From: Paenibacillus wynnii
Lineage (GTDB): Bacteria; Bacillota; Bacilli; Paenibacillales; Paenibacillaceae
NCBI RefSeq assembly: GCF_000757885.1
Contig: NZ_JQCR01000002.1
Location: 1,240,001-1,304,000, forward strand
Length of the DNA: 64,000 bases
Direction of reading: 5' to 3'
Of the stretch, positions 16,173 to 24,879 are shown piece by piece. Every line of letters begins with the position of its first letter. Position 1 is the first letter of the stretch. Under the pieces are notes generated by a model. The model was not told where the DNA came from. It saw only the letters and a list, made by a program, of their open reading frames with translations, and made no database searches. Position numbers and translations under genes: made by a program.

Positions 16173-16997
16173 TTATTTTATTTCCTTTTTAACAACCGGA
16201 ATCTGAATTTCAGTCAAATAATCTGCCGGATCTTGTTCACACCATGGTCCTTTATGGTAAATTGCTCTAGTCGGCCCCATACAATCATAATGATTGGAAG
16301 ACATCCAAACGCCCAAAGCATTATATGCTGAAGTCATTTCCTCAAAGGGACCCTCGTGGAAAACAATGGCCATTTCGGGTGCTCCCTCAAGTTCTCTCAC
16401 CTTAATTCGCTCCGTTTCGGTAACTGCCTCGGTAATACACATGGTTACTTCCACATCCACATCACTCTCCTTATACCCATTGTCATGATAAATGGCATAA
16501 CTAGGGTCTGTAACGTTCACTTTATGCTGTTCTACGAAAGCACCCAGCTCCTCCCACAGCACCCCTTCCGCATTGTAAGCTGGGATTATCCCTCTTAAGG
16601 AAAGCATCTTATACATAGGTATATTTTTAACGGTTATTTCGTATTTCATATTGGAATCCTCCTTGTTAATGAATTTAATCAGAGACTCGACTTTCAAAAG
16701 CTTTACATGCTCACTCTCAATAACTTCTGATATCTGACGCTTTCTGCTTTCTAGAAGGCTAATGAGCTGTCTTGAATCCAAGTCCTGATTCAATAATCCG
16801 CCTATTTCAGAAAGAGTGAAGCCCATTTCCTTCAAAACTTGAATACGGTTAACCTTTGGAATCTGGTCTACTGAATAGGAACGATATCCCGTATGATGAT
16901 CAATAGACTTCGGTTTCAGAATCCCTATCTCGTCATAGTGTCTGAGCATTCTTACCGACACCCTGACAAGTCTCGAAAAATCGCCTATTTTGAACAT
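16173..16997 (-). CDS. MerR family regulator with GyrI-like effector domain
   Basis: Residues 1-70 are a MerR winged HTH (FKIGDFSRLVRVSVRMLRHYDE). Residues about 75-110 form the dimerising helix. Residues about 118-274 form a GyrI/SOUL-like ligand domain (MYKMLSLRGIIP, FHEGPFEEM, PTRAIYHKGPW). This matches BmrR-type multidrug sensors. AAGGAGGC precedes the ATG. No efflux gene is next to it, so it may regulate itself and distant targets through the promoter at 17039-17069. Confidence 0.9.
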   Translation of the reverse strand: MFKIGDFSRLVRVSVRMLRHYDEIGILKPKSIDHHTGYRSYSVDQIPKVNRIQVLKEMGFTLSEIGGLLNQDLDSRQLISLLESRKRQISEVIESEHVKLLKVESLIKFINKEDSNMKYEITVKNIPMYKMLSLRGIIPAYNAEGVLWEELGAFVEQHKVNVTDPSYAIYHDNGYKESDVDVEVTMCITEAVTETERIKVRELEGAPEMAIVFHEGPFEEMTSAYNALGVWMSSNHYDCMGPTRAIYHKGPWCEQDPADYLTEIQIPVVKKEIK

Positions 16998-17016
16998 TGT
17001 GCCTCCTTATTTATTC

Positions 17017-17069
17017 TTACAATCCGGATTGTAATTTAACTGTAAACCCTCGCACACTGTGAGAGTCAA
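17017..17069 (-). promoter_or_regulatory. MerR-type promoter with 19-bp spacer, plus an 18-bp palindrome
   Basis: On the minus strand TTGACT (17064-17069) and TACAGT (17039-17044) are separated by 19 bp rather than 17, the hallmark of MerR-activated promoters. The spacer carries an imperfect dyad CTCGCACACTGTGAGAG (17049-17065). A perfect palindrome, TTACAATCCGGATTGTAA (17017-17034), lies just downstream of the -10 box in the leader of the MerR gene. Confidence 0.8.
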
Positions 17070-17108
17070 TAGGGAAACCTCAAATAAATTATTAAACAAA
17101 CAACAAGA

Positions 17109-17146
17109 ACCCGAACATTTGAACACTCAAACGTTCGGGTCTTTTC
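17109..17146. terminator. Terminator of the 567-residue stalk-domain gene
   Basis: ACCCGAACAT pairs with ACGTTCGGGT (one mismatch). T-rich sequence follows on both strands, just beyond the stop at 17156. Confidence 0.65.
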
Positions 17147-17155
17147 ATGTATTGG

Positions 17156-18859
17156 TTAATCAGTCAACAGAATCTTATAGAACACTCGATACCCATTATT
17201 GTTGGTGTACCAGACAATGTTATCGCCATCAACGATGGGATTGCATTCGGATAAGGCAAAATACTCGAGAGTATGGATATCTCCCGCGACCTTTCCCTCT
17301 CCATCAATAAAGACATATTTCAGAGGACCCGGATTGTCTTCCATATCAAATTCCTGCCATAGCACCATCATTTTGTTATCTGTTATTTTCACTAATTTAG
17401 GTATGGATGCGATAAGTTCACTGCCCACATATTTAGCTAGAGTAATCTGCTTAACTGAGGCATTTGACGTGTTGGCCTTAGGTACAAGGCTAAGAATAAT
17501 ATCCCTTTGGTCTGTTTTCAAACCAATCATTTCATAAGAGGTATATTCACTCACCAGCGAATGGTTAATGGTATTCATCGCTACAATGTAATGGGTAGAA
17601 GACATTTCAAATCCGCCAATAGAAACGCCGGTTGTATTCGCTCCTATTTTACCCGGAATGTTAAACAAGTCTACATCGCTGTAGCTGGTTCCGTTTCCTT
17701 TATTTAGTACAATCGAACGGGGATAGGCGTCTCCATGATCCAGAAGGACCTGAGTATTGCCATCAAACAATACATATTGATCGAAGGAATGGCTAACATG
17801 GTTTTTTTGAAATCTGCCCATATCATTAGTCACGGTCATGTTTGATGTATTTACAATAATCGTTAGCTGGGATTGATGATTCAATCCGTCTGGTGTCGTA
17901 TAGCGCTCACGTGAGGTGTGAAATACAAGCGTATCTCCATACTCAGCCATTCTACCCGAGCCTGCATCAAAAGGTATAACGGTATAACTCTCCCCACCCT
18001 TGATAGACACACTATCGATTCTGTTGAAGCTCTTATCATAACGTACAATACGAATTACTTCTTTACTATCGGTCTCTTCACGATTTTCTTGTCCAAAGGC
18101 AATATAGTTATACTTCTCACCGCTATACAATCCACCAAACCGCGGAAGCTCATAGGCTATTCTTTCATTTGCCATTAATTCATTTTTATCATTATACGTT
18201 TCAATCGTAACCTCTTTATTCGCCTCAATAACACTTATAGTTCGATCATTATTTTTTACAAGGTATGATGTTACAGGATTCTTCCATCTGGGGAATTCTG
18301 AAGACTCGGTGTTGCTTTTGGTTGCAAACGCCAGTTGGACCCGCTGTGCATGTTCAGGGGTTTTTGGGAACAGCGATATTTGATTCTTTTGATTGTTAAA
18401 TTCAATATCGAAGGGGATCTTGCCCGCCAAATCCCTTAATTGAAAATAATTGCTGCCATCAATATTATAGGCCTTAATAAGCTGCAGCTGACCATTAATC
18501 AGAACCTTTGAGGTTGAGAGCTTGGCTATGTAATTTCTATTTTGAGAATAATATACACTGTCTTTTGACTTAACAGGAGTATACAATTGTCCCGTTATAA
18601 TCTCTATAGCATTGTTCTTTTTATTCCAAGAAAGATCAAATTGACTGGCCGTACCTGAGAAATTCTCCGCGATATCACGCAGACTAAAATAATTGCTGCC
18701 CAATATATTGAATCCATAAATGTTCCTCTGTTCTCCATTAAAATATGTACTGCTTTCAGTTACCGTGGCCTTCGTAGTATTGCTGGCAAAAGCAGGCGTG
18801 CTCAGTACCGCTGTTGTAACCAGCAACAGGACCAGCAGTAGATTAACAATCCTTTTCAA
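17156..18859 (-). CDS. Secreted stalk-domain (copper amine oxidase N-like) protein
   Basis: The best start is TTG at 18859, with GGAGG 8 nt upstream; it gives 567 residues (the frame is open 21 bp further, and that stretch contains the SD). A signal peptide (KRIVNLLLVLLLVTT to PAFAS) leads to two stalk-type repeats, each with SNYFSLRDIAENF or SNYFQLRDLAGKI cores (residues about 35-165). The remaining 400 residues are beta-rich, possibly a propeller, with no catalytic motif I recognise. It is likely extracellular. Confidence 0.8.
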   Translation of the reverse strand: MKRIVNLLLVLLLVTTAVLSTPAFASNTTKATVTESSTYFNGEQRNIYGFNILGSNYFSLRDIAENFSGTASQFDLSWNKKNNAIEIITGQLYTPVKSKDSVYYSQNRNYIAKLSTSKVLINGQLQLIKAYNIDGSNYFQLRDLAGKIPFDIEFNNQKNQISLFPKTPEHAQRVQLAFATKSNTESSEFPRWKNPVTSYLVKNNDRTISVIEANKEVTIETYNDKNELMANERIAYELPRFGGLYSGEKYNYIAFGQENREETDSKEVIRIVRYDKSFNRIDSVSIKGGESYTVIPFDAGSGRMAEYGDTLVFHTSRERYTTPDGLNHQSQLTIIVNTSNMTVTNDMGRFQKNHVSHSFDQYVLFDGNTQVLLDHGDAYPRSIVLNKGNGTSYSDVDLFNIPGKIGANTTGVSIGGFEMSSTHYIVAMNTINHSLVSEYTSYEMIGLKTDQRDIILSLVPKANTSNASVKQITLAKYVGSELIASIPKLVKITDNKMMVLWQEFDMEDNPGPLKYVFIDGEGKVAGDIHTLEYFALSECNPIVDGDNIVWYTNNNGYRVFYKILLTD

Positions 18860-19017
18860 CTTTGTTTCCTCCATTTCCAATAAGTTCTATAATATCATTT
18901 AATCTCGTATGTATCTTGTATTCTGTACAAGGAAAAAATAGCATTGAACATCACCCAAACAAGAATACGAATCGGTGTTGAATTATAGGCAATGCATGGA
19001 TTGTTCAGTGAGGGCAG
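18860..19017. other. Upstream region of the stalk-domain gene
   Basis: AT-rich non-coding sequence with no clear hairpin or second gene. It should hold the minus-strand promoter of the stalk-domain gene. Confidence 0.4.
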
Positions 19018-19173
19018 TTACTGGTCAGCGCCCATGGCAAAAAAATAGTTATCAATCTTTTCAGCTTCTGTTAATAGTGTAATGAGTTCTTCTGTTTCTA
19101 TAGGCTGAATTGCAGCTTCAACAGTAGTTTTTGCAGTAGCTACCCCACTAGTATCTGATGGACTGTATCCGCC
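19018..19173 (-). pseudogene. Orphan gene tail (about 51 codons)
   Basis: A minus-strand frame runs from an upstream stop to TAA at 19018 and reads GGYSPSDTSGVATAKTTVEA, then IETEELITLLTEAEKIDNYF. The composition is protein-like but there is no start codon or ribosome site. It is probably the C-terminal remnant of a lost gene. The family is not recognised. Confidence 0.35.
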
Positions 19174-19341
19174 TTAAAAGTGAATAATTATGTACAGATT
19201 ATGGCACTCTCACACAACCGACAATTTTCGTGATAAACTAACGTAAATATATACTTGCCGACATAGTAAAGCGTTTATGCTTGAACAGTTTAAAGCGCTA
19301 GGCTTAAGTTATATTTACATATTGAAACCGGGGGAAATTCA

Positions 19342-20571
19342 TTGAAAACATTACTACTCAAGTGGAACCAAGTAAGCCTAGTACGACGAATATTTATAGG
19401 GATTATAGTGGGTATAATATTGGCTTTAGTTATTCCTAATGCATCGGGAATCACCATTTTCGGATCCTTGTTTGTATCCTCATTAAAGGCGGTTGCGCCT
19501 GTATTGGTCTTGCTTATCGTAATGTCAGCCATATCGCAACATAAACAAGGCCAAAAAACGAATATGAAATCAATTATTCTTTTGTATGGTTTAAGTACAT
19601 TTTTGGCGGGACTAATTGCCGTTATTGCAAGTTTTATCTTCCCGGTAAACTTATCTCTTGTAACGGGTGCCAGCGACCTGACTCCACCTGATGGGATTGT
19701 AGAAGTACTTAAGACTTTGCTATTTAAGGTTGTGGACAACCCAGTAAACGCTCTAATGAATGCCAACTATATTGGCATCCTCACTTGGGCTATCCTTCTT
19801 GGTGTCGCATTAAAAAATGCCAATGATTCTACAAAAAACATGCTTACTAACTTCTCAGATGCCGTATCACATATCGTTAAATGGGTGATCAACTTAGCAC
19901 CACTGGGCATCATGGGACTTGTTTTTGATTCCATTACTGCCAATGGGCTTTCATCCTTACTCGATTACGGTAAACTCCTTATTGTTCTTATTGGATGTAT
20001 GCTATTTATGGCGCTTATTGTTAATCCATTAATTGTATATCTGAATATTCGCAGAAATCCATATCCGCTGGTGTTTCATTGCCTGAAGGAAAGCGGAATT
20101 ACCGCATTCTTTACCCGTAGCTCAGCTGCAAACATTCCAGTCAACATGAGCCTATGTGAAAAGATGGAGCTGGATACAGATACGTATTCCGTGTCTATTC
20201 CATTAGGTGCTACCATTAACATGGCAGGTGCAGCGATTACGATTTCCGTCTTGACTCTCGCAGCGGTTCATACCGTTGGCATTGAAGTGGATTTTGGCAC
20301 AGCGCTTATTCTTAGCGTCCTATCCGCTGTATCTGCTGCTGGGGCCTCAGGTGTTGCGGGCGGCTCACTTTTATTGATTCCTCTAGCATGCAGCATCTTC
20401 GGAATTTCGAATGATGTGGCGATTCAAGTCGTTGGGGTAGGTTTCATAATCGGTGTTTTGCAAGACTCATTCGAAACAGCCCTTAATTCATCCTCTGACC
20501 TACTCTTTACAGCAACTGCTGAATATACAAAGAAACGTAAAGAAGGCACGGACTTTGTGATTAAGATCTAG
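19342..20571 (+). CDS. sstT: Serine/threonine:Na+ symporter SstT
   Basis: TTG start with GGGGGAA upstream; 409 residues. Dicarboxylate/amino acid:cation symporter fold with eight or more spans. The motif [14 protein letters not shown] and the later [15 protein letters not shown] are those of SstT. The HP2-region stretch [19 protein letters not shown] is intact. It imports L-serine and L-threonine with sodium across the cytoplasmic membrane. It is a single-gene unit ending in a strong terminator. Confidence 0.92.
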   Translation: MKTLLLKWNQVSLVRRIFIGIIVGIILALVIPNASGITIFGSLFVSSLKAVAPVLVLLIVMSAISQHKQGQKTNMKSIILLYGLSTFLAGLIAVIASFIFPVNLSLVTGASDLTPPDGIVEVLKTLLFKVVDNPVNALMNANYIGILTWAILLGVALKNANDSTKNMLTNFSDAVSHIVKWVINLAPLGIMGLVFDSITANGLSSLLDYGKLLIVLIGCMLFMALIVNPLIVYLNIRRNPYPLVFHCLKESGITAFFTRSSAANIPVNMSLCEKMELDTDTYSVSIPLGATINMAGAAITISVLTLAAVHTVGIEVDFGTALILSVLSAVSAAGASGVAGGSLLLIPLACSIFGISNDVAIQVVGVGFIIGVLQDSFETALNSSSDLLFTATAEYTKKRKEGTDFVIKI

Positions 20572-20584
20572 AAAAATGATGATT

Positions 20585-20619
20585 AAAAAGCAGGAGGCCT
20601 TAGGTCCCTGCTTTTTTTG
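20585..20619 (+). terminator. Terminator of sstT
   Basis: AAAAGCAGG pairs with CCTGCTTTT, with a loop of about 12 nt and then seven T. Confidence 0.85.
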
Positions 20620-20677
20620 TTGCCAATTATGAGGCTGGCTTCTCCCCCCCTTTCTCTCTCCTATCCCTATACTTCCC

Positions 20678-20773
20678 TTAATGCTGAACGGAATAATTCT
20701 TCAAGGGCACTAATACGTCAACCTGTGAATGGAACTCACTAGGCGGCATCGTATTATATTGTTGGATCCACTC
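20678..20773 (-). pseudogene. Possible transposase C-terminal remnant
   Basis: A minus-strand frame ending at 20678 reads EWIQQYNTMPPSEFHSQVDV and then VPLKNYSVQH before TAA. The W-I-Q-x-Y-N ... P-x-E-F arrangement is like the end of rve-type transposases. There is no start and only about 32 codons. The identity is tentative. Confidence 0.35.
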
Positions 20774-20815
20774 ACAGGCCAAGATGGGACGAAGAACATA
20801 GATACATGCATCATA

Positions 20816-22171
20816 TTAATGAATTGAATTATAACCTTTCATTCCCCTCACTTCCTCGATAATCGCCCTAACGCCCTCCTCAATTTGCTCCGGCTGCGCT
20901 TGAGAAATGCTGATTCGCAAGAACTTTTCCCGTTCCAGACAGCCGGATAAATAGAATCCTTTTCCAGATACGACTCTAACATTTCTAGCCACAAGCCTTT
21001 TTACCAATTGCTCCAAATTCAACGTCTGCGGGAGCTTAAATTGCACAAAAATTCCTGAGCTAACCCCTGAACTTTCTATTAATCCTGCATCGTTATACCG
21101 CTCTACAGCCTCATTCAGCGTGCGAATTCTGGCTGCGTATTGGCTGCATATTTTGTGCTTGTGCCGTTCGTACATATCATTGTTAATGTATACTTCGAGT
21201 GCCGCCTGGGACAGCAGCGAGGTGTCGCTATATCTTTTATAGGAATGGAACGACTCCAGTAGTGACTCCGGCAGTACGGCGGCCCCCAACCGCAAACCGG
21301 GGAATATAATCTTGGAAAAGCTTTTTAAATAAACGACATGGGAAGTTCTGTTGTACGCGTAAATAGGATCAAATCCCTGCTTTTCACCCAAATCAGCCAT
21401 GTAGTCATCTTCCACGATATAAACGTTGTATTTACTGGCTAAACCAGCAATCGCTTCCCTATCCTCCGCACTATAAGAAGTGCCTAGCGGATTATGATAC
21501 CTTGACATCGTGTAAAAAAATTTAATGTTGCCGGATTTGAACCTCTCCTCCAATTCCCCTAGATCGATACCTCCTGCCGAGCGGGCGATTCCGCTAACCG
21601 GTATACCTTCTGCCTCAAGAAACCGCAAATAGATATCGTAGCTCGGCTGTTCGACAAGGATAACTGATTTCCCATTCGGAAACGGCATTTTTGCCAAAAT
21701 CTCCAACGCTTGCTGCACACCAGAAGTCACCATTATTCGCTCCGCATTCGTAAAGACTTGATCTCCTGCCAGATGGGAGGCCAGTGTATGACGAAGCTTC
21801 TCCAGCCCTCTTGAATCTCCATAGGTAAACAGCTGGTGCTTATATTTATCAATCGCCTTGTTCAAGCAATGCTGGAAATCCAAATACGGGAACACGTTCA
21901 CATCGGGCAGCACCGAAGCGAAATCTATCATTTTGCTTGTATTGTCGTTCGGCCAGTCTCCCGATTTCTCAACTACGTAATGGCCGCTTTGCGAGATTGA
22001 ATAAATGGTGTGCCGCTTCTCAAGCTCCGCATATGCCCGAATAACCGTGCTCATGCTGCACCCATGCAGCTCCGAGGTACTGCGAATGGAAGGCAGCTTT
22101 TGGCCTGGTCGGTATTGTCCTTCTAAGATTTTTTGCTCGATTTCGGAAAGAATAACCAAATATTTTTTCAT
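20816..22171 (-). CDS. MocR-type regulator (GntR HTH fused to class I aminotransferase fold)
   Basis: Residues about 1-70 form a GntR winged helix (YRPGQKLPSIRSTSELHGCS). Residues about 90-451 are an aminotransferase-like domain with the PLP lysine in YLKSFSKIIFPGLRLG and the Asp of IVEDDYMAD. The total of 451 residues is typical. The ATG is preceded by GGGGAGG. It is divergent from an EamA exporter, a frequent MocR arrangement, and the 18-bp palindrome in between is a likely operator. PLP or a PLP-amino acid adduct is probably the signal. Confidence 0.92.
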   Translation of the reverse strand: MKKYLVILSEIEQKILEGQYRPGQKLPSIRSTSELHGCSMSTVIRAYAELEKRHTIYSISQSGHYVVEKSGDWPNDNTSKMIDFASVLPDVNVFPYLDFQHCLNKAIDKYKHQLFTYGDSRGLEKLRHTLASHLAGDQVFTNAERIMVTSGVQQALEILAKMPFPNGKSVILVEQPSYDIYLRFLEAEGIPVSGIARSAGGIDLGELEERFKSGNIKFFYTMSRYHNPLGTSYSAEDREAIAGLASKYNVYIVEDDYMADLGEKQGFDPIYAYNRTSHVVYLKSFSKIIFPGLRLGAAVLPESLLESFHSYKRYSDTSLLSQAALEVYINNDMYERHKHKICSQYAARIRTLNEAVERYNDAGLIESSGVSSGIFVQFKLPQTLNLEQLVKRLVARNVRVVSGKGFYLSGCLEREKFLRISISQAQPEQIEEGVRAIIEEVRGMKGYNSIH

Positions 22172-22214
22172 GGCGCTGCCCCTCCCCTGTCTCTATTCAG
22201 TATATAGAATCAAG

Positions 22215-22275
22215 AACTGTATCGATACAGTTACGATATTACATTATTGTTCAGGTCATGATTTGCCTCTACAAT
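22215..22275 (+). promoter_or_regulatory. EamA promoter and 18-bp palindromic operator in the divergent region
   Basis: AACTGTATCGATACAGTT (22215-22232) is a perfect 18-bp palindrome. On the plus strand TTGTTC (22247-22252), a 17-bp spacer and TACAAT (22270-22275) form a sigma-A-like promoter; the transcript would start near 22282 and AGGAGG follows at 22291. The palindrome sits just upstream of the -35 box, a position suited to MocR activation of the exporter and to autorepression. Confidence 0.7.
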
Positions 22276-22308
22276 TCTAAGTAACAGGAAAGGAGGAGAC
22301 CCGTCATC

Positions 22309-23220
22309 ATAAAACACAAAGGAACGAAGCTAGCTTATTTATCCGCGTTATTGAACGCTGTGATCATTGGATTCTCTTTCTTGTTTGCCAAAATGGCCCT
22401 TGACTATGCTGACCCTATGGATACGCTAACGTACCGTTTTGCTCTATCGTTTGCAGTCATGTCTATTCCGGTTATGTTCGGCCGGGTAACACTTAACTAC
22501 CGCGGCAAACCGCTTAGTAAATTGCTGCTACTGGCTTTAATGTACCCACTCGGTTTTTTCACCCTTCAAACGTTCGGGCTGCAGCAGGCCACCTCTTCCG
22601 AGGGGGGGATTTTGTATGCTACCACACCAATTTTGACAATGGTATTAGCCTCCGTATTTTTGAAGGAATCCACCACTGTCCTGCAGAAGCTCTCGATCTT
22701 CTTATCGGTATTCGGCGTGGTGTTTATCTTTATGATGAAAGGCACTGGCATCGATTGGACGAACATACAGGGTATTTCCCTGTTATTCTTATCCTGTCTG
22801 GCTTTCGCTGGTTATGGCGTTATGGCCCGGTCACTGCTCCGAACCTTCAGCCCTGCGGAGATAAGCTATTTGATGCTCGGAATCGGCTTTGTTACTTTCC
22901 TCGTGATTTCACTGACAGATCATGTGACCACCGGGACGCTGGATCAATTCATCACACCGCTCACCAGCAGCACATTTATCGTATCGACTCTGTACCTCGG
23001 AGTGATCTCTTCGCTCCTTACCTCACTGTTAGCTAACTATGCTTTGTCCAAGATAGAAGCCTCAAATATGAGCGTATTCTCTAATCTATCGACAATCGTC
23101 TCGATCACAGCCGGTTCACTATTCCTCAGAGAAGAGATCACGATATATTCGATTATTGGGTCAGTGTTGATTATAGCAGGAGTTGTAGGAACGGTTTTTT
23201 GGGGGCAAAAAAAGACATAA
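22309..23220 (+). CDS. EamA/DMT family exporter with a non-ATG start
   Basis: Ten hydrophobic segments in two EamA repeats. The coding frame runs back to AGGAGG (22291-22296) but has no ATG, GTG, TTG or CTG there; candidate starts are ATA (22309, reading xKHKGTKLAYLSALL) or ATC (22306). The first conventional codon, TTG at 22351, lies inside the first membrane span (LSALLNAVIIGFSFLF) and has no SD. About 303 residues are expected. It likely exports an amino acid or related metabolite under MocR control. Confidence 0.85.
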   Translation: MKHKGTKLAYLSALLNAVIIGFSFLFAKMALDYADPMDTLTYRFALSFAVMSIPVMFGRVTLNYRGKPLSKLLLLALMYPLGFFTLQTFGLQQATSSEGGILYATTPILTMVLASVFLKESTTVLQKLSIFLSVFGVVFIFMMKGTGIDWTNIQGISLLFLSCLAFAGYGVMARSLLRTFSPAEISYLMLGIGFVTFLVISLTDHVTTGTLDQFITPLTSSTFIVSTLYLGVISSLLTSLLANYALSKIEASNMSVFSNLSTIVSITAGSLFLREEITIYSIIGSVLIIAGVVGTVFWGQKKT

Positions 23221-23266
23221 AAAGAACCTTCATCCCCACCTAATGGTTGAATCTGAAGGTTCTTTT
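23221..23266 (+). terminator. Terminator of the EamA gene
   Basis: AAAGAACCTTCA pairs with TGAAGGTTCTTTT; the hairpin follows the stop codon directly. Confidence 0.8.
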
Positions 23267-23324
23267 ACTTAGTAATTGGGACTCGCTCATTCTTCTGGAC
23301 ACTTTGGGGATATGCTTGTTTCCA

Positions 23325-24557
23325 TCAAGTAGGCTGCTGCTTAGGTATAGTTATAAATATGAACAATCCAATTAGAAATAGCGGGATAATCGCTAAAATA
23401 CTAAGGTTTGCGTTTCTCGTTAAGGTGGTTGTCAAAGACATCACCGCAGGACCGATAATCGCCGCGAACTTGCCAAAGATATTGTAGAAACCAAAGAATT
23501 CATTAGAATTTTCCTTAGGAATAATCTTCGCATAATAGGACCGACTGAGCGCCTGAATTCCACCCTGGGCCGAACCGATCAACGCACCCAGAATAAAAAT
23601 ATGCCAGACTGAAGTAATAAAGAAAGCCGCGATACAAGAGATGATATAGGTGAAAATCCCAATAATAATCATCGTCCGGGCGGAATATTTTTTAGCCAGA
23701 TTGCCGTAAACAATTGCACACGGAAAGGCAATAATCTGTATAACTAATAAAATTCCAAGTAAGGTGAAGGTGTCGAAGGCATCAGCACCCAGAACTGAAG
23801 TGGCATAGGGCACTACCATTTTAATAATCGTATCTACCCCGTCAATATAGAAAAAGTAAGCAATTAAGAATACAAATACCGTTCTATGCTGCCTAATATT
23901 CTTAAAAGTGCCTGCCAGTCTTCGGAAGCTGCTCGCAACCGGTCTAGGCTCAGGTTCAATATAGTGTCTCTGCTTCACGTCCCTAATCATAGGAACAGTC
24001 AACAGCCCCCACCATAGGGCAGTAATGATAAACCCAATCTGATAACCGATCGACTTATCCATACCCATAACCACAATCAATACCAAGCTGATCCCAAATG
24101 GAATGACGCTGGAGATATATCCAAAAGCAAACCCTCTCGTAGATACTTTATCCATCCGTTCATCCTTCGTAACATCTACCAAAAAGGAGTCATAGAAAAT
24201 ATTAGCTCCGGCAAACCCTATGGCTGACAGGATATAAAAAACAATCAATAACTGCCACTGTCCGCTCGAAGGTGCCACGAAAGCCAGCGATGCTGTAGCT
24301 AGCACACCGACCAATGCAAAAAATACGAAGAAGCGCTTCTTCGTATCCTTGTAATCTGCGATCGTCCCCAAAATCGGGCTGAGGATAGCCACCAGAATAC
24401 TTGCAATGGAATTAAAATACCCCAAATCCATACTGCTGTTCACATTCGTGAACATGCCAAATACAATGGGCAATAGCGCCGTGGTAACAGCCAGCGAATA
24501 GGCCGAATTGCCGCAGTCATACAGAATCCATGATTTCTCCTCTTTGGTTAACTTCAT
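23325..24557 (-). CDS. MFS transporter, UMF1/Atg22-like
   Basis: 410 residues with about 12 predicted spans. The opening LTKEEKSWILYDCGNSAYSL is characteristic of the UMF1 family, as is GSAQGGIQALSRSYYAKIIP in the second half. GCGGGTG precedes the ATG. It is probably an effluxer of small solutes; the substrate is unknown. It is a single-gene unit. Confidence 0.87.
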   Translation of the reverse strand: MKLTKEEKSWILYDCGNSAYSLAVTTALLPIVFGMFTNVNSSMDLGYFNSIASILVAILSPILGTIADYKDTKKRFFVFFALVGVLATASLAFVAPSSGQWQLLIVFYILSAIGFAGANIFYDSFLVDVTKDERMDKVSTRGFAFGYISSVIPFGISLVLIVVMGMDKSIGYQIGFIITALWWGLLTVPMIRDVKQRHYIEPEPRPVASSFRRLAGTFKNIRQHRTVFVFLIAYFFYIDGVDTIIKMVVPYATSVLGADAFDTFTLLGILLVIQIIAFPCAIVYGNLAKKYSARTMIIIGIFTYIISCIAAFFITSVWHIFILGALIGSAQGGIQALSRSYYAKIIPKENSNEFFGFYNIFGKFAAIIGPAVMSLTTTLTRNANLSILAIIPLFLIGLFIFITIPKQQPT

Positions 24558-24599
24558 ATAACACCCGCCTTTTAAAAGATTGAACTATATTTCCTTGAG

Positions 24600-24810
24600 G
24601 GAAGGTCCGTCGCAACTGCGGTGAATGTTTGGACTTCCGGCCGCTTTTGTCTCCCGATTTCTTGATTTAACCGCTTTTTGCGGTTGAAATCGGGAGACAG
24701 CATATGCTTTCGAAGCGAGCTTTCCTACGGAAAGCTTTCGGGCGGGCGCTGTCGCTCCTCCAGTTCCAAAATTCCCCTTCGTTGCTCCTTTCCCTTCTGC
24801 AATTTTCTAA
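24600..24810. repeat. Likely interspersed intergenic repeat with a long hairpin
   Basis: The gap holds a two-part inverted repeat: TGTCTCCCGATTTC (24648-24661) with its exact complement at 24686-24699, and inside it AACCGC / GCGGTT (24669-24674 / 24680-24685). Beyond it lies a second, smaller hairpin (GGAAAGCTTTC-type) and a GC-rich stretch with repeated GCTCC words. There is no T tract after the long hairpin, so it is not an ordinary terminator. This style recalls Paenibacillus dispersed repeats; other copies would be needed to prove it. Confidence 0.5.
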
Positions 24811-24879
24811 GTTCAATCTATAACTAGTTGTTACTGTTATATCACGTGATCATATGAAGCATGTTAAATGAATGTTAAA

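Noticed and set aside
19342..20571. Long minus-strand open frame (158 codons) inside sstT
   Set aside because: It is antisense to a well-conserved transporter gene, with no ribosome site and no recognisable protein.
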